From JBNKWA01 sp050299555 (lineage in GTDB: Bacteria; Pseudomonadota; Alphaproteobacteria; Rhodobacterales; Rhodobacteraceae), in NCBI GenBank assembly GCA_050299555.1, contig JBNKWA010000039.1, forward strand, positions 1 through 53,580: DNA of 53,580 nt, written 5' to 3'. The number at the start of each line of letters is the position of its first letter. The first letter of the stretch is position 1. Positions 19,794 through 26,867 of the stretch are shown here, in pieces. The notes below the pieces were generated by a model, which made no database searches, was not told the DNA's origin, and was given only the letters and a program-made list of their open reading frames with translations. A program made the position numbers and the translations under genes.

Positions 19794-20348
19794 GTGAAAC
19801 GGGGCTTCGATATCGCCGTCAGCCTCATCCTGCTGATCGTCACGCTGCCGATCCTGGCGGCCGCGGCGTTGTGGGTGCGGATCGACAGCCCCGGCCCGGT
19901 GCTTTACCGCCAGACCCGGATCGGGCGCGGCTGCCAGCCGTTCCAGATCCTGAAGCTGCGCAGCATGGTGGCCGATGCCGACCGAATCGGCGGCTATTCC
20001 ACCGCCGCCGGCGATGCCCGGATCACCCGCGCCGGGCGGTTCATCCGGCGCACCTCGATCGACGAGCTGCCGCAGCTCGTCAACGTGCTGAGGGGCGACA
20101 TGAGCCTGGTCGGGCCGCGTCCCGACACCCCGGCGCAGGAGGCGCTGTACCGGCCCGGGGACTGGCAGAAGCGGCATCGGGTGCGGCCGGGGATCACCGG
20201 GCTGGCCCAGGCGACGCGGCGATCCGAGGCCACGCCCCAGGAGCGGCTGGCGCTGGACCTCGCCTATGTGGACGATCATTCCCTGGCGCTGGACCTGCGG
20301 ATCATGGTGATGACGGCGATGCGGCTTTTCGGCCGCGGCACCAACTGA
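19794..20348 (+). CDS. Monotopic sugar-phosphate transferase (WcaJ/PglC-like)
   Basis: Predicted to move a sugar-1-phosphate from a nucleotide sugar to undecaprenyl phosphate, the first membrane step of glycan or exopolysaccharide assembly. The 184-residue small form has an N-terminal re-entrant hydrophobic helix (FDIAVSLILLIVTLPILAAA), then RIDSPGPVLYRQTRIGR, FQILKLRSM, SIDELPQLVNVLRGDMSLVG and RPGITGLAQ, the signature of the bacterial sugar transferase family. GTG 19794 is chosen: the GGAGAGG ribosome site is 9 bases upstream and homologs begin KR-FDI. Another GTG at 19788 is possible. Overlaps closely with the following GNAT gene (11-base gap), so both may act on the same glycan; that is inference. 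Confidence 0.9.
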   Translation: MKRGFDIAVSLILLIVTLPILAAAALWVRIDSPGPVLYRQTRIGRGCQPFQILKLRSMVADADRIGGYSTAAGDARITRAGRFIRRTSIDELPQLVNVLRGDMSLVGPRPDTPAQEALYRPGDWQKRHRVRPGITGLAQATRRSEATPQERLALDLAYVDDHSLALDLRIMVMTAMRLFGRGTN

Positions 20349-20359
20349 GGAGAATGGCG

Positions 20360-21070
20360 ATGGACTTGCCGGTTGGGGTTCCGGTTCCGGGCTTCGTGCC
20401 GCCGCCGCACCCGGACGGGGCGGCCATGGAGGGGCGTTTCTGCCGGCTGCAGCGGCTGACGCCGGCCGACGCGCCGGCGCTTTACGCGGCCCATGCCGAG
20501 GCCAAGGGCGACCGCGACTGGGCCTATCTGCCCTATGGCCCGTTCCCGGACGCGGCCGCCCATGCCGGCTGGGTGGACAGCGTGGCCGGCGGCAGCGACC
20601 CGCTGTTCTACACCGTCCATGCCGGCGAGCCGCGCCGGCCCATGGGTGTGCTGAGCTATCTGCGCATCGCGCCGGCGGCGGGGTCGATCGAGGTGGGGCA
20701 CATCCATTTCGCCCCGCCCATGCAGCGCGGCCCGGCGGCGACCGAGGCGATCTGGTTGACCATGGCCTGGGCCTTTGCCGCCGGTTATCGCCGTTTCGAG
20801 TGGAAGTGCGATGCGCTCAACCACCGGTCGCGGCGGGCGGCGCAGCGGCTGGGCCTGAGTTTCGAGGGCATCTTCCGGCAGGCGGCGGTGGTCAAGGGCC
20901 GCAACCGCGACACCGCCTGGTTCGCGGCCATCGACGCCGAATGGCCGGCGCTGGACGCCGCCTTCAGGGCCTGGCTCGATCCGGCGAACTTCGACCGCGA
21001 CGGGCGGCAGAAGGTGGCGCTGGCGGATCTGACTCGGCCGCTCCTGGTGGCGCTCGATCCCTCGCTCTGA
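20360..21070 (+). CDS. GNAT family N-acetyltransferase
   Basis: A 236-residue RimJ/RimL-like acetyltransferase. The pattern GRFCRLQRLTPADAPALYAAH, GVLSYLRIAPAAGSIEVGHIHFAP, AIWLTMAWAFAAGYRRFEWKCDALN and RSRRAAQRLGLSFEGIFRQA follows ribosomal-protein or small-molecule acetyltransferases of the COG1670 type, with a C-terminal extension after residue 190. Substrate unknown. ATG 20360 is preferred over ATG 20354 because GAGGAGA ends right before 20354, leaving proper spacing only for 20360. It begins 11 bases after the sugar transferase stop, so the two are likely one operon. Confidence 0.85.
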   Translation: MDLPVGVPVPGFVPPPHPDGAAMEGRFCRLQRLTPADAPALYAAHAEAKGDRDWAYLPYGPFPDAAAHAGWVDSVAGGSDPLFYTVHAGEPRRPMGVLSYLRIAPAAGSIEVGHIHFAPPMQRGPAATEAIWLTMAWAFAAGYRRFEWKCDALNHRSRRAAQRLGLSFEGIFRQAAVVKGRNRDTAWFAAIDAEWPALDAAFRAWLDPANFDRDGRQKVALADLTRPLLVALDPSL

Positions 21071-21170
21071 CCGCGCCCGCCGGCCGCCCGGCCTTGACAG
21101 CCCGAATTCGATGACGACATGCGGAGGGTTGGCCCCGGCGGCCCCAGTTCCCGAGAAAGGTTCACTGTCC

Positions 21171-21764
21171 ATGCCCGATACCGCGCCGCTCGACCTGCGC
21201 CCCGAGGCGATCGACTTTCTGCTGACCCGGCGCTCGCGGCCCGCGCGGACCCTGACGACGCCGGTGCCCGATCGCGCGGCGCTGCTGCCGATGCTGACCG
21301 CCGCGGCGCGGACGCCGGACCACGGCAAGCTGGAGCCGTGGCGCTTCATCGTGCTGGAGCGCGCCGCGCTGGTGCGGCTGGCAGGGCTGGCGCAGGCGCG
21401 GCTTGAGGCGCTGGACTGCGAGCCGGAGAAGCTGGCCAAGGAGGTGGCGCAATTCGCCGACGCGCACCTGGTGGTGGCGGTGGTGCATGTCCCGCGCCAG
21501 TCGCCCAAGGTGCCGGCCATGGAGCAGATCCTGTCGACGGGTGCGGCCTGCCTGGCGCTGCTGAACGCCGCGCTGGCCACCGGCTGGGGCGCCAACTGGC
21601 TGACCGGCCCCATGGCGACCGACCCGGCGTTCCTTGGCGAAGGGCTGGGGGCGGCGGCGGGCGAATTCGTCGCCGGCTTCATCCATATGGGCACCGAGAC
21701 CGCCGCGCCGCCGGACCGGCCGCGCCCCGACCTTGGCAAGATCGTCAGCTGGGTCGCCGCCTGA
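21171..21764 (+). CDS. Nitroreductase family protein (YdjA-like)
   Basis: A 197-residue FMN-dependent nitroreductase of the short YdjA/TdcA type. Visible motifs are LLTRRSRPARTLTTPVP at the N-terminus (FMN phosphate contact), AARTPDHGKLEPWRFIVL (the conserved P-D-H-G-x-L-x-P-W-R block), GAACLALLNAALATGWGANWLTG in the centre and a C-terminal F(I)HMGT strand. Physiological substrate unknown. ATG 21171 is chosen because AAAGG lies 9 bases upstream; the extra upstream residues are not family-like. A TTGACA at 21094-21099 could be its -35 box, but the -10 is weak. The stop overlaps the EI24 start by one base (TGATG). Confidence 0.9.
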   Translation: MPDTAPLDLRPEAIDFLLTRRSRPARTLTTPVPDRAALLPMLTAAARTPDHGKLEPWRFIVLERAALVRLAGLAQARLEALDCEPEKLAKEVAQFADAHLVVAVVHVPRQSPKVPAMEQILSTGAACLALLNAALATGWGANWLTGPMATDPAFLGEGLGAAAGEFVAGFIHMGTETAAPPDRPRPDLGKIVSWVAA

Positions 21765-22468
21765 TGCTGTTCGCCGACTTCCAGAAGGCGCTGAACCAGA
21801 TCGGCGACCCGCGCTTTACCGGCGTGCTGGTGCGGGCGGTCGGGCTGACGCTGGCGCTTCTGGTGGGCTTTTTCGTCGCCTTCGTCTGGCTGATCGGCTG
21901 GATGCTGCCCGACACCATCGCCCTGCCGTTTGTCGGCGAGGTCGGGATCGTCACCAACATCCTGTCCTTCGCCGCCATCATCGCCATGTTCGCGCTGTCG
22001 GTCTTCCTGATGATCCCGGTGGCGAGCGTCTTTGTCGGCTTCTTCCTCGACGATGTCGCCGACGCGGTCGAGGCGCGGCACTATCCCGATGCCGGGCTGG
22101 TCGAGGCGCTGCCGATGTCGGACGTGCTGATCGACTCGCTGCGCTTTCTGGGGGTGATCGTGCTGGCCAACCTGGTGGCGCTGGTGGTCTATTTCGTCGC
22201 CACCATCTTTGCGCCCGTCGTCTTCTGGGCGGTCAACGGTTTCCTGCTCGGGCGCGAGTATTTCCAGCTTGTCGCCTCGCGCCGGCTTGGAAGGAAGGCG
22301 GCGGACGCCCTGCGCCGGCAGCATTTCTGGGAGATCTGGACGGCGGGTTTCCTGATGGCGGTGCCGCTGTCGTTTCCGGTGATCAACCTCGTGGTGCCGG
22401 TGCTGGCGGTGGCCACCTTCACGCACATGTTCCATCGAATTGAGGGCCGGCGGTCGGCGCTGGCATGA
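21764..22468 (+). CDS. EI24 domain-containing membrane protein (CysZ-like)
   Basis: A 234-residue integral membrane protein with four or so hydrophobic segments (LTLALLVGFFVAFVWLIGWM, ILSFAAIIAMFALSVFLMI, VIVLANLVALVVYFVATIF, and the C-terminal FPVINLVVPVLAVATFTHMF). The FLLGREYFQLVASRRLG and EIWTAGFLMAVPLSFPVINLV blocks are characteristic of the EI24/CysZ family. CysZ proteins import sulfate, but many alphaproteobacterial EI24 proteins are uncharacterised, so no substrate is claimed. It overlaps the nitroreductase stop by one base, so they are translationally coupled. A hairpin and a candidate 6S RNA follow. Confidence 0.85.
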   Translation: MLFADFQKALNQIGDPRFTGVLVRAVGLTLALLVGFFVAFVWLIGWMLPDTIALPFVGEVGIVTNILSFAAIIAMFALSVFLMIPVASVFVGFFLDDVADAVEARHYPDAGLVEALPMSDVLIDSLRFLGVIVLANLVALVVYFVATIFAPVVFWAVNGFLLGREYFQLVASRRLGRKAADALRRQHFWEIWTAGFLMAVPLSFPVINLVVPVLAVATFTHMFHRIEGRRSALA

Positions 22469-22470
22469 AA

Positions 22471-22499
22471 TGGCGCCCCCGAGGGACCTAGGGGCGCCA
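22471..22499 (+). terminator. Stem-loop after the EI24 gene
   Basis: TGGCGCCCC (22471-22479) and GGGGCGCCA (22491-22499) pair perfectly around an 11-base loop just past the EI24 stop. There is no T-tract, so it may be a factor-dependent terminator or processing signal, or it may lie upstream of the 6S RNA start. Confidence 0.45.
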
Positions 22500-22504
22500 G
22501 ATAC

Positions 22505-22652
22505 ACACCTGCACGACTGGCTGTCCGAAGCCAAACCGCGGCTGGGGAACTGGCAGCGACCCAGAGGTGGGGAATGGGCGGGCCGTCATGCCGTGGCCGC
22601 AAGCGCGACTGCGCCTGCGGCGGCAGCCAGTCGCCGGGAGTACCTTCTCCCG
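22505..22652 (+). ncRNA. ssrS: Candidate 6S RNA
   Basis: No protein is supported here, but the sequence folds like 6S RNA, the RNA that mimics an open promoter and binds RNA polymerase. Closing stem: 22514-22523 pairs perfectly with 22624-22633 (10 bp). Inner stem: CCGCGG (22536-22541) with CTGCGG (22615-22620). A large internal bubble follows, with a small hairpin GCGC-GACT-GCGC (22603-22614) on its 3' side and an apical helix GCGGGCC/GGCCGC (22578-22600), as in known 6S RNAs. The bases CCTGCGGCGGCA (22614-22625) match, from memory, the 3' side of the Escherichia coli 6S closing region, and CTGTCCGAAGC resembles its 5' partner. Ends are approximate. A covariance search was not possible here. 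Confidence 0.58.
22635..22652 (+). terminator. Hairpin at the 3' end of the candidate 6S RNA
   Basis: CGGGAG (22635-22640) and CTCCCG (22647-22652) form a 6-bp stem with a 6-base loop directly after the closing stem. No T-tract follows. It may end or define the RNA's 3' boundary. Confidence 0.4.
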
Positions 22653-22684
22653 TGCGAATCCATCTAGCGCGATGCGGCCGCGGT

Positions 22685-22954
22685 TCAATTGTAGGGCGGG
22701 GCGAATCCGGCCACGTCGGCAGGGGTGATCCAGCCCGACGCGATGATGCCGCAGGTCGGCAGCCACAGCACCATCGTCACCACCGTCGTCCACAGCATCT
22801 TGCGGCGCAGGTTCGGGTTCGCCGGCGCCGATGGCGGGGTGCCGGGGGTGACCGCGCCGGCCTCCTCCTGGGTGGTGAGCCTGAGTGGCAGGACCACCAG
22901 AAGGGTCATGAACCAGTAGACGGCAAAGAGCACGATGGCGCCGGTGATGGTCAT
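22685..22954 (-). CDS. DUF1467 family membrane protein
   Basis: An 89-residue protein with two hydrophobic helices: GAIVLFAVYWFMTLLVVLPL near the N-terminus and MLWTTVVTMVLWLPTCGIIA near residue 55. The first is followed by RLTTQEEAG, a conserved feature of DUF1467, a small membrane family found almost only in alphaproteobacteria and usually encoded beside methylmalonyl-CoA epimerase. Here the epimerase gene lies about 2 kb away with four unrelated genes in between. Function is unknown. An AAAGG motif lies upstream of ATG 22954. Confidence 0.85.
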   Translation of the reverse strand: MTITGAIVLFAVYWFMTLLVVLPLRLTTQEEAGAVTPGTPPSAPANPNLRRKMLWTTVVTMVLWLPTCGIIASGWITPADVAGFAPPYN

Positions 22955-23012
22955 GCGGGCCTTTCGGGTACCAGACGCGGGCGGACGATCGCGGCCGCGC
23001 CCGCCCTAGCTA

Positions 23013-23396
23013 TCAGAGCAGCCCCTGGGCGGCAATCATCACCACGCCGGCCAGGACGATGTAGCCGCCGTCGATGGCCAGCGCCGCGCCGCCTTTCCTC
23101 ACGAAGGCGCCGCCCGAGACGACGAAGGCCGCCGCGGCGAGGATGGCGAGGATCGCCGTCCACAGCGCGCTGGTGGTGGCGGTGATGCCAACCACGAGCG
23201 CCAGCAGAAGAACCGCCAGCGCCTGCGTCGCCATGGCCATGACCGGCATCTCGCGGGGCTTGCCCAGCTCGACCCGCGAGCCCTCGGCCCAGCGGCGGCC
23301 GAAGACGGCGGGGCTGTACCAGGCCCAGCCGGCGAGGAACGCGACAACGGCGCCGAGGATGACGGCCAGCCAGTTCAGCGGTTCGGGGCTTTCCAT
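23013..23396 (-). CDS. DUF1761 family membrane protein
   Basis: A 127-residue protein with four predicted membrane helices (LAVILGAVVAFLAGWAWYSP, ALAVLLLALVVGITATTS, LWTAILAILAAAAFVVSGG, IDGGYIVLAGVVMIAAQGLL). The WAWYSPAVFGRRWAE segment is the hallmark of DUF1761, a family with no assigned function often found beside stress or SRPBCC genes. A GGGAGGACAAGGG stretch precedes the ATG at 23396. It follows the DUF899 gene by 18 bases and is probably the last gene of the ArsR-led operon. Confidence 0.82.
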   Translation of the reverse strand: MESPEPLNWLAVILGAVVAFLAGWAWYSPAVFGRRWAEGSRVELGKPREMPVMAMATQALAVLLLALVVGITATTSALWTAILAILAAAAFVVSGGAFVRKGGAALAIDGGYIVLAGVVMIAAQGLL

Positions 23397-23414
23397 CCCT
23401 TGTCCTCCCTCGTT

Positions 23415-24113
23415 TCAGTAGGCGTCGTGGCGGCGCAGCCAGGCCATGGTCCAGGGCAGCCCGTGCTCGTCCCGGCCCTTGGGCGTCAGGTCGAGGAAGT
23501 GATAGGCGCCGTTCAGCATGTCGAGCCCGCGCGCATAGGTCGAATAGGTGTGGTTGATGCCGCCATCGGGATCGCGCTGGAAGACGCTGATCCCGGGCAT
23601 CTCGCCCGCCCGTTCGCCCAGCGGCGCGTAGTTGTAGGTCTCGCCGCCCTGCCGCGCGTCCCTGCCCGGCAGGGTGACGCCGAAATCCGCGTTGAAGCTG
23701 GAGCCGGCCGAGGAGTACCACGGAAAGCTCCAGCCCATGCGCTGGCGGTAGGCGGCAAGCCTGGGGTAGTCGGCGATCGAGACCGCCACCAGCGCGGTGT
23801 CGCGATGCGCCAGATGCACGCCGATGCCGTCGAAATTGTCGGCCCAGAACGAGCAGCTTGGGCAGCCCTCGGACCAGTCGGCGCCGTACATGAAGTGATA
23901 GACGACAAGCTGGCTGCAGTCGCCGAACAGATCCGCCAGGCCGACCCCTCCGTCCGGGCCGTGGAAGCGGTAGTCGGCCTCGACCCGCACCCGCGGCAGC
24001 GCCCGGCGCGCCGCCGACAGGGTGTCGCGTTCTGCGGTGAAGGCCTTTTCGCGGGCCAGAAGCGCCTTGCGCGCCTCCAGCCACTCGGCCCGGCTGACCG
24101 TCTGTGCGGTCAT
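23415..24113 (-). CDS. DUF899 thioredoxin-like protein
   Basis: A 232-residue member of DUF899, proteins with a thioredoxin-like fold. The redox-type motif is in YGADWSEGCPSCSFWADNFDG, giving a C-x2-C pair (CPSC). Other family features are FHGPDGGVGLADLFGDCSQLVVYHFMY and PWYSSAGSSFNADFGVT. It may act as a thiol oxidoreductase or in detoxification; the substrate is unknown. Its ATG at 24113 overlaps the stop of the SRPBCC gene by four bases, so translation is coupled. The ArsR, SRPBCC, DUF899 grouping recurs in many alphaproteobacteria. Confidence 0.88.
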   Translation of the reverse strand: MTAQTVSRAEWLEARKALLAREKAFTAERDTLSAARRALPRVRVEADYRFHGPDGGVGLADLFGDCSQLVVYHFMYGADWSEGCPSCSFWADNFDGIGVHLAHRDTALVAVSIADYPRLAAYRQRMGWSFPWYSSAGSSFNADFGVTLPGRDARQGGETYNYAPLGERAGEMPGISVFQRDPDGGINHTYSTYARGLDMLNGAYHFLDLTPKGRDEHGLPWTMAWLRRHDAY

Positions 24114-24544
24114 GACGCCGCCTCGGCAAAAGTGCTGTCGAGTGTGGCAAGGATCGCGCCCCAGCCCTTGGCGTGGTTGTCGCGGCTTTCCTCGGTGGGG
24201 AACTTGACGTGGTTCAGGGTCACCTCGGTGGCATCCTTCACTGGCCTGAAGGTCAGCGTCACGGTGCTGCCGGGCGTCGAGAACGGCGATTCCCAGGTGA
24301 AGACGATGCGGCTGTGGGGCTCGATTTCCAGGTATTCGCCGCCATGGGGCATCTCGCGGCCTTCATGGGCCATGATGAGGTCGAAGCGGCCGCCGACCCG
24401 CGCGTCCGCGCTGGCCTTGGGGATGGTCATGCCAGGCGCCGCAAGCATGAAACGGGCCAGCATCGAGGGGTCGAGCCAGGCGTCGAACAGTGCCTTGGGC
24501 GGCGCCTTGATGGTGCGGGAAACGGTGAGCGAGAGTTCAGACAT
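24110..24544 (-). CDS. SRPBCC/AHSA1 family protein
   Basis: A 144-residue START-like domain protein that forms a hydrophobic ligand-binding cavity. The pattern LTVSRTIKAPPKALFDAWLDP at the N-terminus, GGRFDLIM, GEYLEIEPHSRIVFTWES and TVTLTFRPVKDATEVTL, and a C-terminal helix beginning HAKGWGAILATLDS, is typical. Ligand unknown. ATG 24544 (MSELSLTV) is chosen over an ATG six codons upstream on family alignment. It overlaps the ArsR stop by 8 bases, and such ArsR-SRPBCC pairs are usually co-expressed and autorepressed. Confidence 0.9.
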   Translation of the reverse strand: MSELSLTVSRTIKAPPKALFDAWLDPSMLARFMLAAPGMTIPKASADARVGGRFDLIMAHEGREMPHGGEYLEIEPHSRIVFTWESPFSTPGSTVTLTFRPVKDATEVTLNHVKFPTEESRDNHAKGWGAILATLDSTFAEAAS

Positions 24545-24881
24545 CGGTGTCGTCCTTTCCAACCAGTTGGTCGAGCCGCTCCAGCCGCAACTCCCAGATC
24601 GAGCGCAGGTCCCGGAACCAGGCGTCGACCTCGGTCAACGGTTCCATGCAGGCCTCGATCAGGTGCTCGCGCCCCAGCGTCCGGCGTTTGACCAGCCCCG
24701 CGGCCTCCAGCACCTTGATGTGCTTGGACACCGAATTGAGGCTCATCCGGTAGTGCGCGGACAGGTCGGTCACCCGCGTCGCGCCTTCCTGCACCAGCGT
24801 GGTCAGGATCGAGCGCCGCGTCGGGTCGCTCGCCGCCTTCAGCACGCCGGTCAGCCGGTCGCGTTCAAAACGCTCAACCAT
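24537..24881 (-). CDS. ArsR-family transcriptional regulator
   Basis: A 114-residue winged-helix repressor from ATG 24881 (MVERFERDRL). The helix-turn-helix is in ATRVTDLSAHYRMSLNSVSKHIKVLEAAGLV, preceded by LKAASDPTRRSILTTLVQEG, the usual ArsR dimer/HTH start. No CxC metal site typical of ArsR/SmtB sensors is visible; the only Cys is in EACMEPL, so it is probably not a classical metal sensor. Its promoter is unusually well defined, with the start codon at or next to the predicted transcription start, and two matching palindromes flank it (see regulatory entry). Likely autoregulated and controlling the SRPBCC and DUF899 genes. Confidence 0.9.
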   Translation of the reverse strand: MVERFERDRLTGVLKAASDPTRRSILTTLVQEGATRVTDLSAHYRMSLNSVSKHIKVLEAAGLVKRRTLGREHLIEACMEPLTEVDAWFRDLRSIWELRLERLDQLVGKDDTDV

Positions 24882-24930
24882 ATGGGTGAATATAGCCCGA
24901 GTCGGTGGACTGTCAACCAAAAGGGTGAAT
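24874..24930 (-). promoter_or_regulatory. ArsR operon promoter with two near-identical operator sites
   Basis: On the minus strand -35 TTGACA (24916-24911) and -10 TATATT (24894-24889) are separated by 16 bases. The predicted start falls on or within a base or two of the ATG at 24881, implying a leaderless or nearly leaderless mRNA. Two 18-base elements, 24913-24930 and 24874-24891, differ at two positions. Each contains CAACC-N4-GGGTG, a near-palindrome. One covers the -35 upstream edge, the other covers the start codon and -10. This placement fits repression by the encoded ArsR protein. Confidence 0.72.
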
Positions 24931-24938
24931 GACGACGG

Positions 24939-25343
24939 TCACGCCTGTTCCAGCTCGATCAGCGTGCCGGTGAAGTCCTTGGGATGCAGAAAGAGGACCG
25001 GCTTGCCGTGGGCGCCGATCTTCGGCTCGCCGGTGCCGAGCACGCGGGCGCCCATGTCCTTCAGCCGGTCGCGGGCGGCGAGGATGTCGTCCACCTCGTA
25101 GCACAGATGGTGAATGCCGCCGGATGGGTTCTTCTCGAGGAATCCCGCGATCGGCGAGCCGTCGCCGAGCGGGTAGAGAAGTTCGATCTTGGTGTTAGGC
25201 AGGGTGATGAACACCACCGTCACGCCATGGTCGGGTTCGTCCTGGGGTGCGCCCACCTCGGCCCCGAGCACGTCGCGGTAGCGGTCTGCCGCTGCCTCCA
25301 GATCGGGCACCGCAATTGCCACATGGTTCAGCCGTCCGATCAT
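24939..25343 (-). CDS. mce: Methylmalonyl-CoA epimerase
   Basis: A 134-residue vicinal-oxygen-chelate protein that interconverts (R)- and (S)-methylmalonyl-CoA in propionyl-CoA metabolism and the ethylmalonyl-CoA route. It starts MIGRLNHVAIAVPDLEAA, with metal ligands expected in LNHVAIAV, GGIHHLCYEVDD (His), and GTLIELEQA (Glu), all of which are present. Length matches the family. It lies upstream of the ArsR operon on the same strand, with its stop 8 bases from the distal ArsR operator. DUF1467, its usual neighbour, is displaced about 2 kb downstream. A strong inverted repeat lies in its upstream region. Confidence 0.93.
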   Translation of the reverse strand: MIGRLNHVAIAVPDLEAAADRYRDVLGAEVGAPQDEPDHGVTVVFITLPNTKIELLYPLGDGSPIAGFLEKNPSGGIHHLCYEVDDILAARDRLKDMGARVLGTGEPKIGAHGKPVLFLHPKDFTGTLIELEQA

Positions 25344-25361
25344 CTTTCCGCCTCCGCTTGT

Positions 25362-25398
25362 CCTGACCGCGACCGCTATGCCACATATCGCGGTCAGG
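25362..25398. promoter_or_regulatory. 11-bp inverted repeat between mce and the TerC gene
   Basis: CCTGACCGCGA (25362-25372) and TCGCGGTCAGG (25388-25398) are perfect complements separated by 15 bases, in the 111-base divergent gap. It could be an operator shared by both genes, or a 5' leader stem-loop of either transcript. It cannot be a terminator of either gene by position. No known riboswitch pattern was recognised. Confidence 0.5.
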
Positions 25399-25454
25399 TG
25401 AACGGGGCGCACGGTCGCAGACGCGGACCGGACAGGGCCGGGAGACAGGATGTG

Positions 25455-26219
25455 ATGGATTTCTCGATTTTCCTCGAGCCGGCGGTTTGGGCGGCGCTGG
25501 TGACGCTGGTGGTGATGGAGGTGGTGCTCGGCATCGACAACCTTCTGTTCATCTCGATCATCACCAACAAGCTGCCCGAAAAGATTCGCGCCACCGCGCG
25601 CAACATCGGCCTGTGGCTGGCCATGGCGATGCGGCTGGTGCTGCTGCTGGTGATCGCCTGGATTGTGAAGCTGACCGAGCCGCTGTTCGGGTTTCTCGGC
25701 TTCGAGTTCTCGTGGAAGGACCTGATCCTGATCGCCGGCGGCTTCTTCCTGGTCTGGAAGGCGACCGGCGAGATCCACCACTATGTCGACCCCGAGGCGG
25801 CTGCCGAGGAGAAATCGCGGGAGTCCGATAGCCTGGGGCTCGGTGCGGCGGTGGTGCAGATCACCATGCTGAACGTGGTGTTCTCGATCGATTCGATTCT
25901 CACCGCCGTCGGCATGACGCCGCACGTGTTGATCATGGCCATCGCGGTGGTGCTGTCGGTGCTGATCATGCTGGCCGCCGCCGGACCCATGGCCGCCTTC
26001 GTGAACCGCAATCCAACCGTGGTGATGCTGGCACTGGGCTTCCTTCTGATGATCGGTATGATGCTGATCGCCGAGGGCTTCGGCGCCCATGTGCCCAAGG
26101 GATACGTCTATACCGCGATGGCCTTTTCGGCCTTCGTCGAGGGCGCGAACATTGTCGCCCGGCGGCGGCGGGCAAGGCTGGCGGCGGCCCGTGGCGCATC
26201 GAGGGCGACCGGCGCATGA
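25455..26219 (+). CDS. TerC family integral membrane protein
   Basis: A 254-residue membrane protein with seven or so helices. The two acidic signature helices are present: VMEVVLGIDNLLFISII (about 22-38) and the matching MLNVVFSIDSILTAVGMT, which carry the conserved Asp residues of TerC/Alx-type proteins. Members of this family export manganese or help metalate secreted proteins, or confer tellurite resistance; the exact metal cannot be read from the sequence. An Arg-rich C-terminus follows. ATG 25455 is preceded by GGAGACAGGA at about 5 bases. Confidence 0.9.
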   Translation: MDFSIFLEPAVWAALVTLVVMEVVLGIDNLLFISIITNKLPEKIRATARNIGLWLAMAMRLVLLLVIAWIVKLTEPLFGFLGFEFSWKDLILIAGGFFLVWKATGEIHHYVDPEAAAEEKSRESDSLGLGAAVVQITMLNVVFSIDSILTAVGMTPHVLIMAIAVVLSVLIMLAAAGPMAAFVNRNPTVVMLALGFLLMIGMMLIAEGFGAHVPKGYVYTAMAFSAFVEGANIVARRRRARLAAARGASRATGA

Positions 26220-26359
26220 TGCAGCACCGGACCGGTCGATCCAGGCTTTAACCCGCCGCGGAATCCGGCCAAAGTCGGCGCCGGCCACAAGTCCGCGGCC
26301 TTGCCGGCGGCGGCGACGGAAAAGATGCCCCGAGGGCGGGGCACAGGGAGGAATGCTTG

Positions 26360-26845
26360 ATGGGTGAGGTATCGCTGGTCGTGAACGGCCGTTCGGTCCG
26401 GCATGAAATCGAGGGCCGGACGCTCTTGTCCGAGCTGCTGCGCGACGGCCTGCGGCTGACCGGGACGCATGTGGGCTGCGACACCTCGCAATGCGGGGCC
26501 TGCCTGGTGCATCTCGACGGCGTCGCGGTGAAGTCGTGCACGGTCTTCGCCGCCGATTGCGACGGGGCCGAGGTGGTGACCATCGAGGGGATGGCGAACC
26601 CGGACGGGTCGCTTGGCGTGGTGCAGCAGGCGTTCCAGGACTGCCACGGTCTGCAATGCGGCTTCTGCACGCCGGGCATGGTGATGTCGGCGGCGGCGCT
26701 GCTGAAGGAGAACCCGAGCCCGAGCGAGGCCGAGATACGCGCCCATCTGGAAGGCAATCTGTGCCGCTGCACCGGTTACCACAACATCGTCAGGGCGGTG
26801 CAGGTGGCGGCAGAGCGGCTTGCCGGCGGGTCGAAGGCGGCCTGA
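26360..26845 (+). CDS. Molybdenum hydroxylase small [2Fe-2S] subunit (CoxS-like)
   Basis: A 161-residue iron-sulfur subunit that relays electrons from a molybdopterin subunit to the FAD subunit. It has a plant-type ferredoxin cluster site (GCDTSQCGACLVHLDG, then SCTVFA) and the second cluster domain (HGLQCGFCTPGMVM, then GNLCRCTGYHNIV). Start ATG 26360 has GGGAGGA 7 bases upstream; an in-frame TTG immediately before is ignored. The FAD subunit follows after 22 bases. The molybdopterin (large, CoxL-like) subunit is not encoded next to either gene, so the complex cannot be assigned to CO, aldehyde or purine oxidation. Confidence 0.93.
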   Translation: MGEVSLVVNGRSVRHEIEGRTLLSELLRDGLRLTGTHVGCDTSQCGACLVHLDGVAVKSCTVFAADCDGAEVVTIEGMANPDGSLGVVQQAFQDCHGLQCGFCTPGMVMSAAALLKENPSPSEAEIRAHLEGNLCRCTGYHNIVRAVQVAAERLAGGSKAA

Positions 26846-26867
26846 GGGCCGGCAGAGGGAGAGAACC

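Noticed and set aside
22440..22667. 75-codon plus-strand frame over the 6S RNA candidate
   Set aside because: Arg/Ala/Pro-rich composition with no ribosome site; the RNA fold explains the sequence better.
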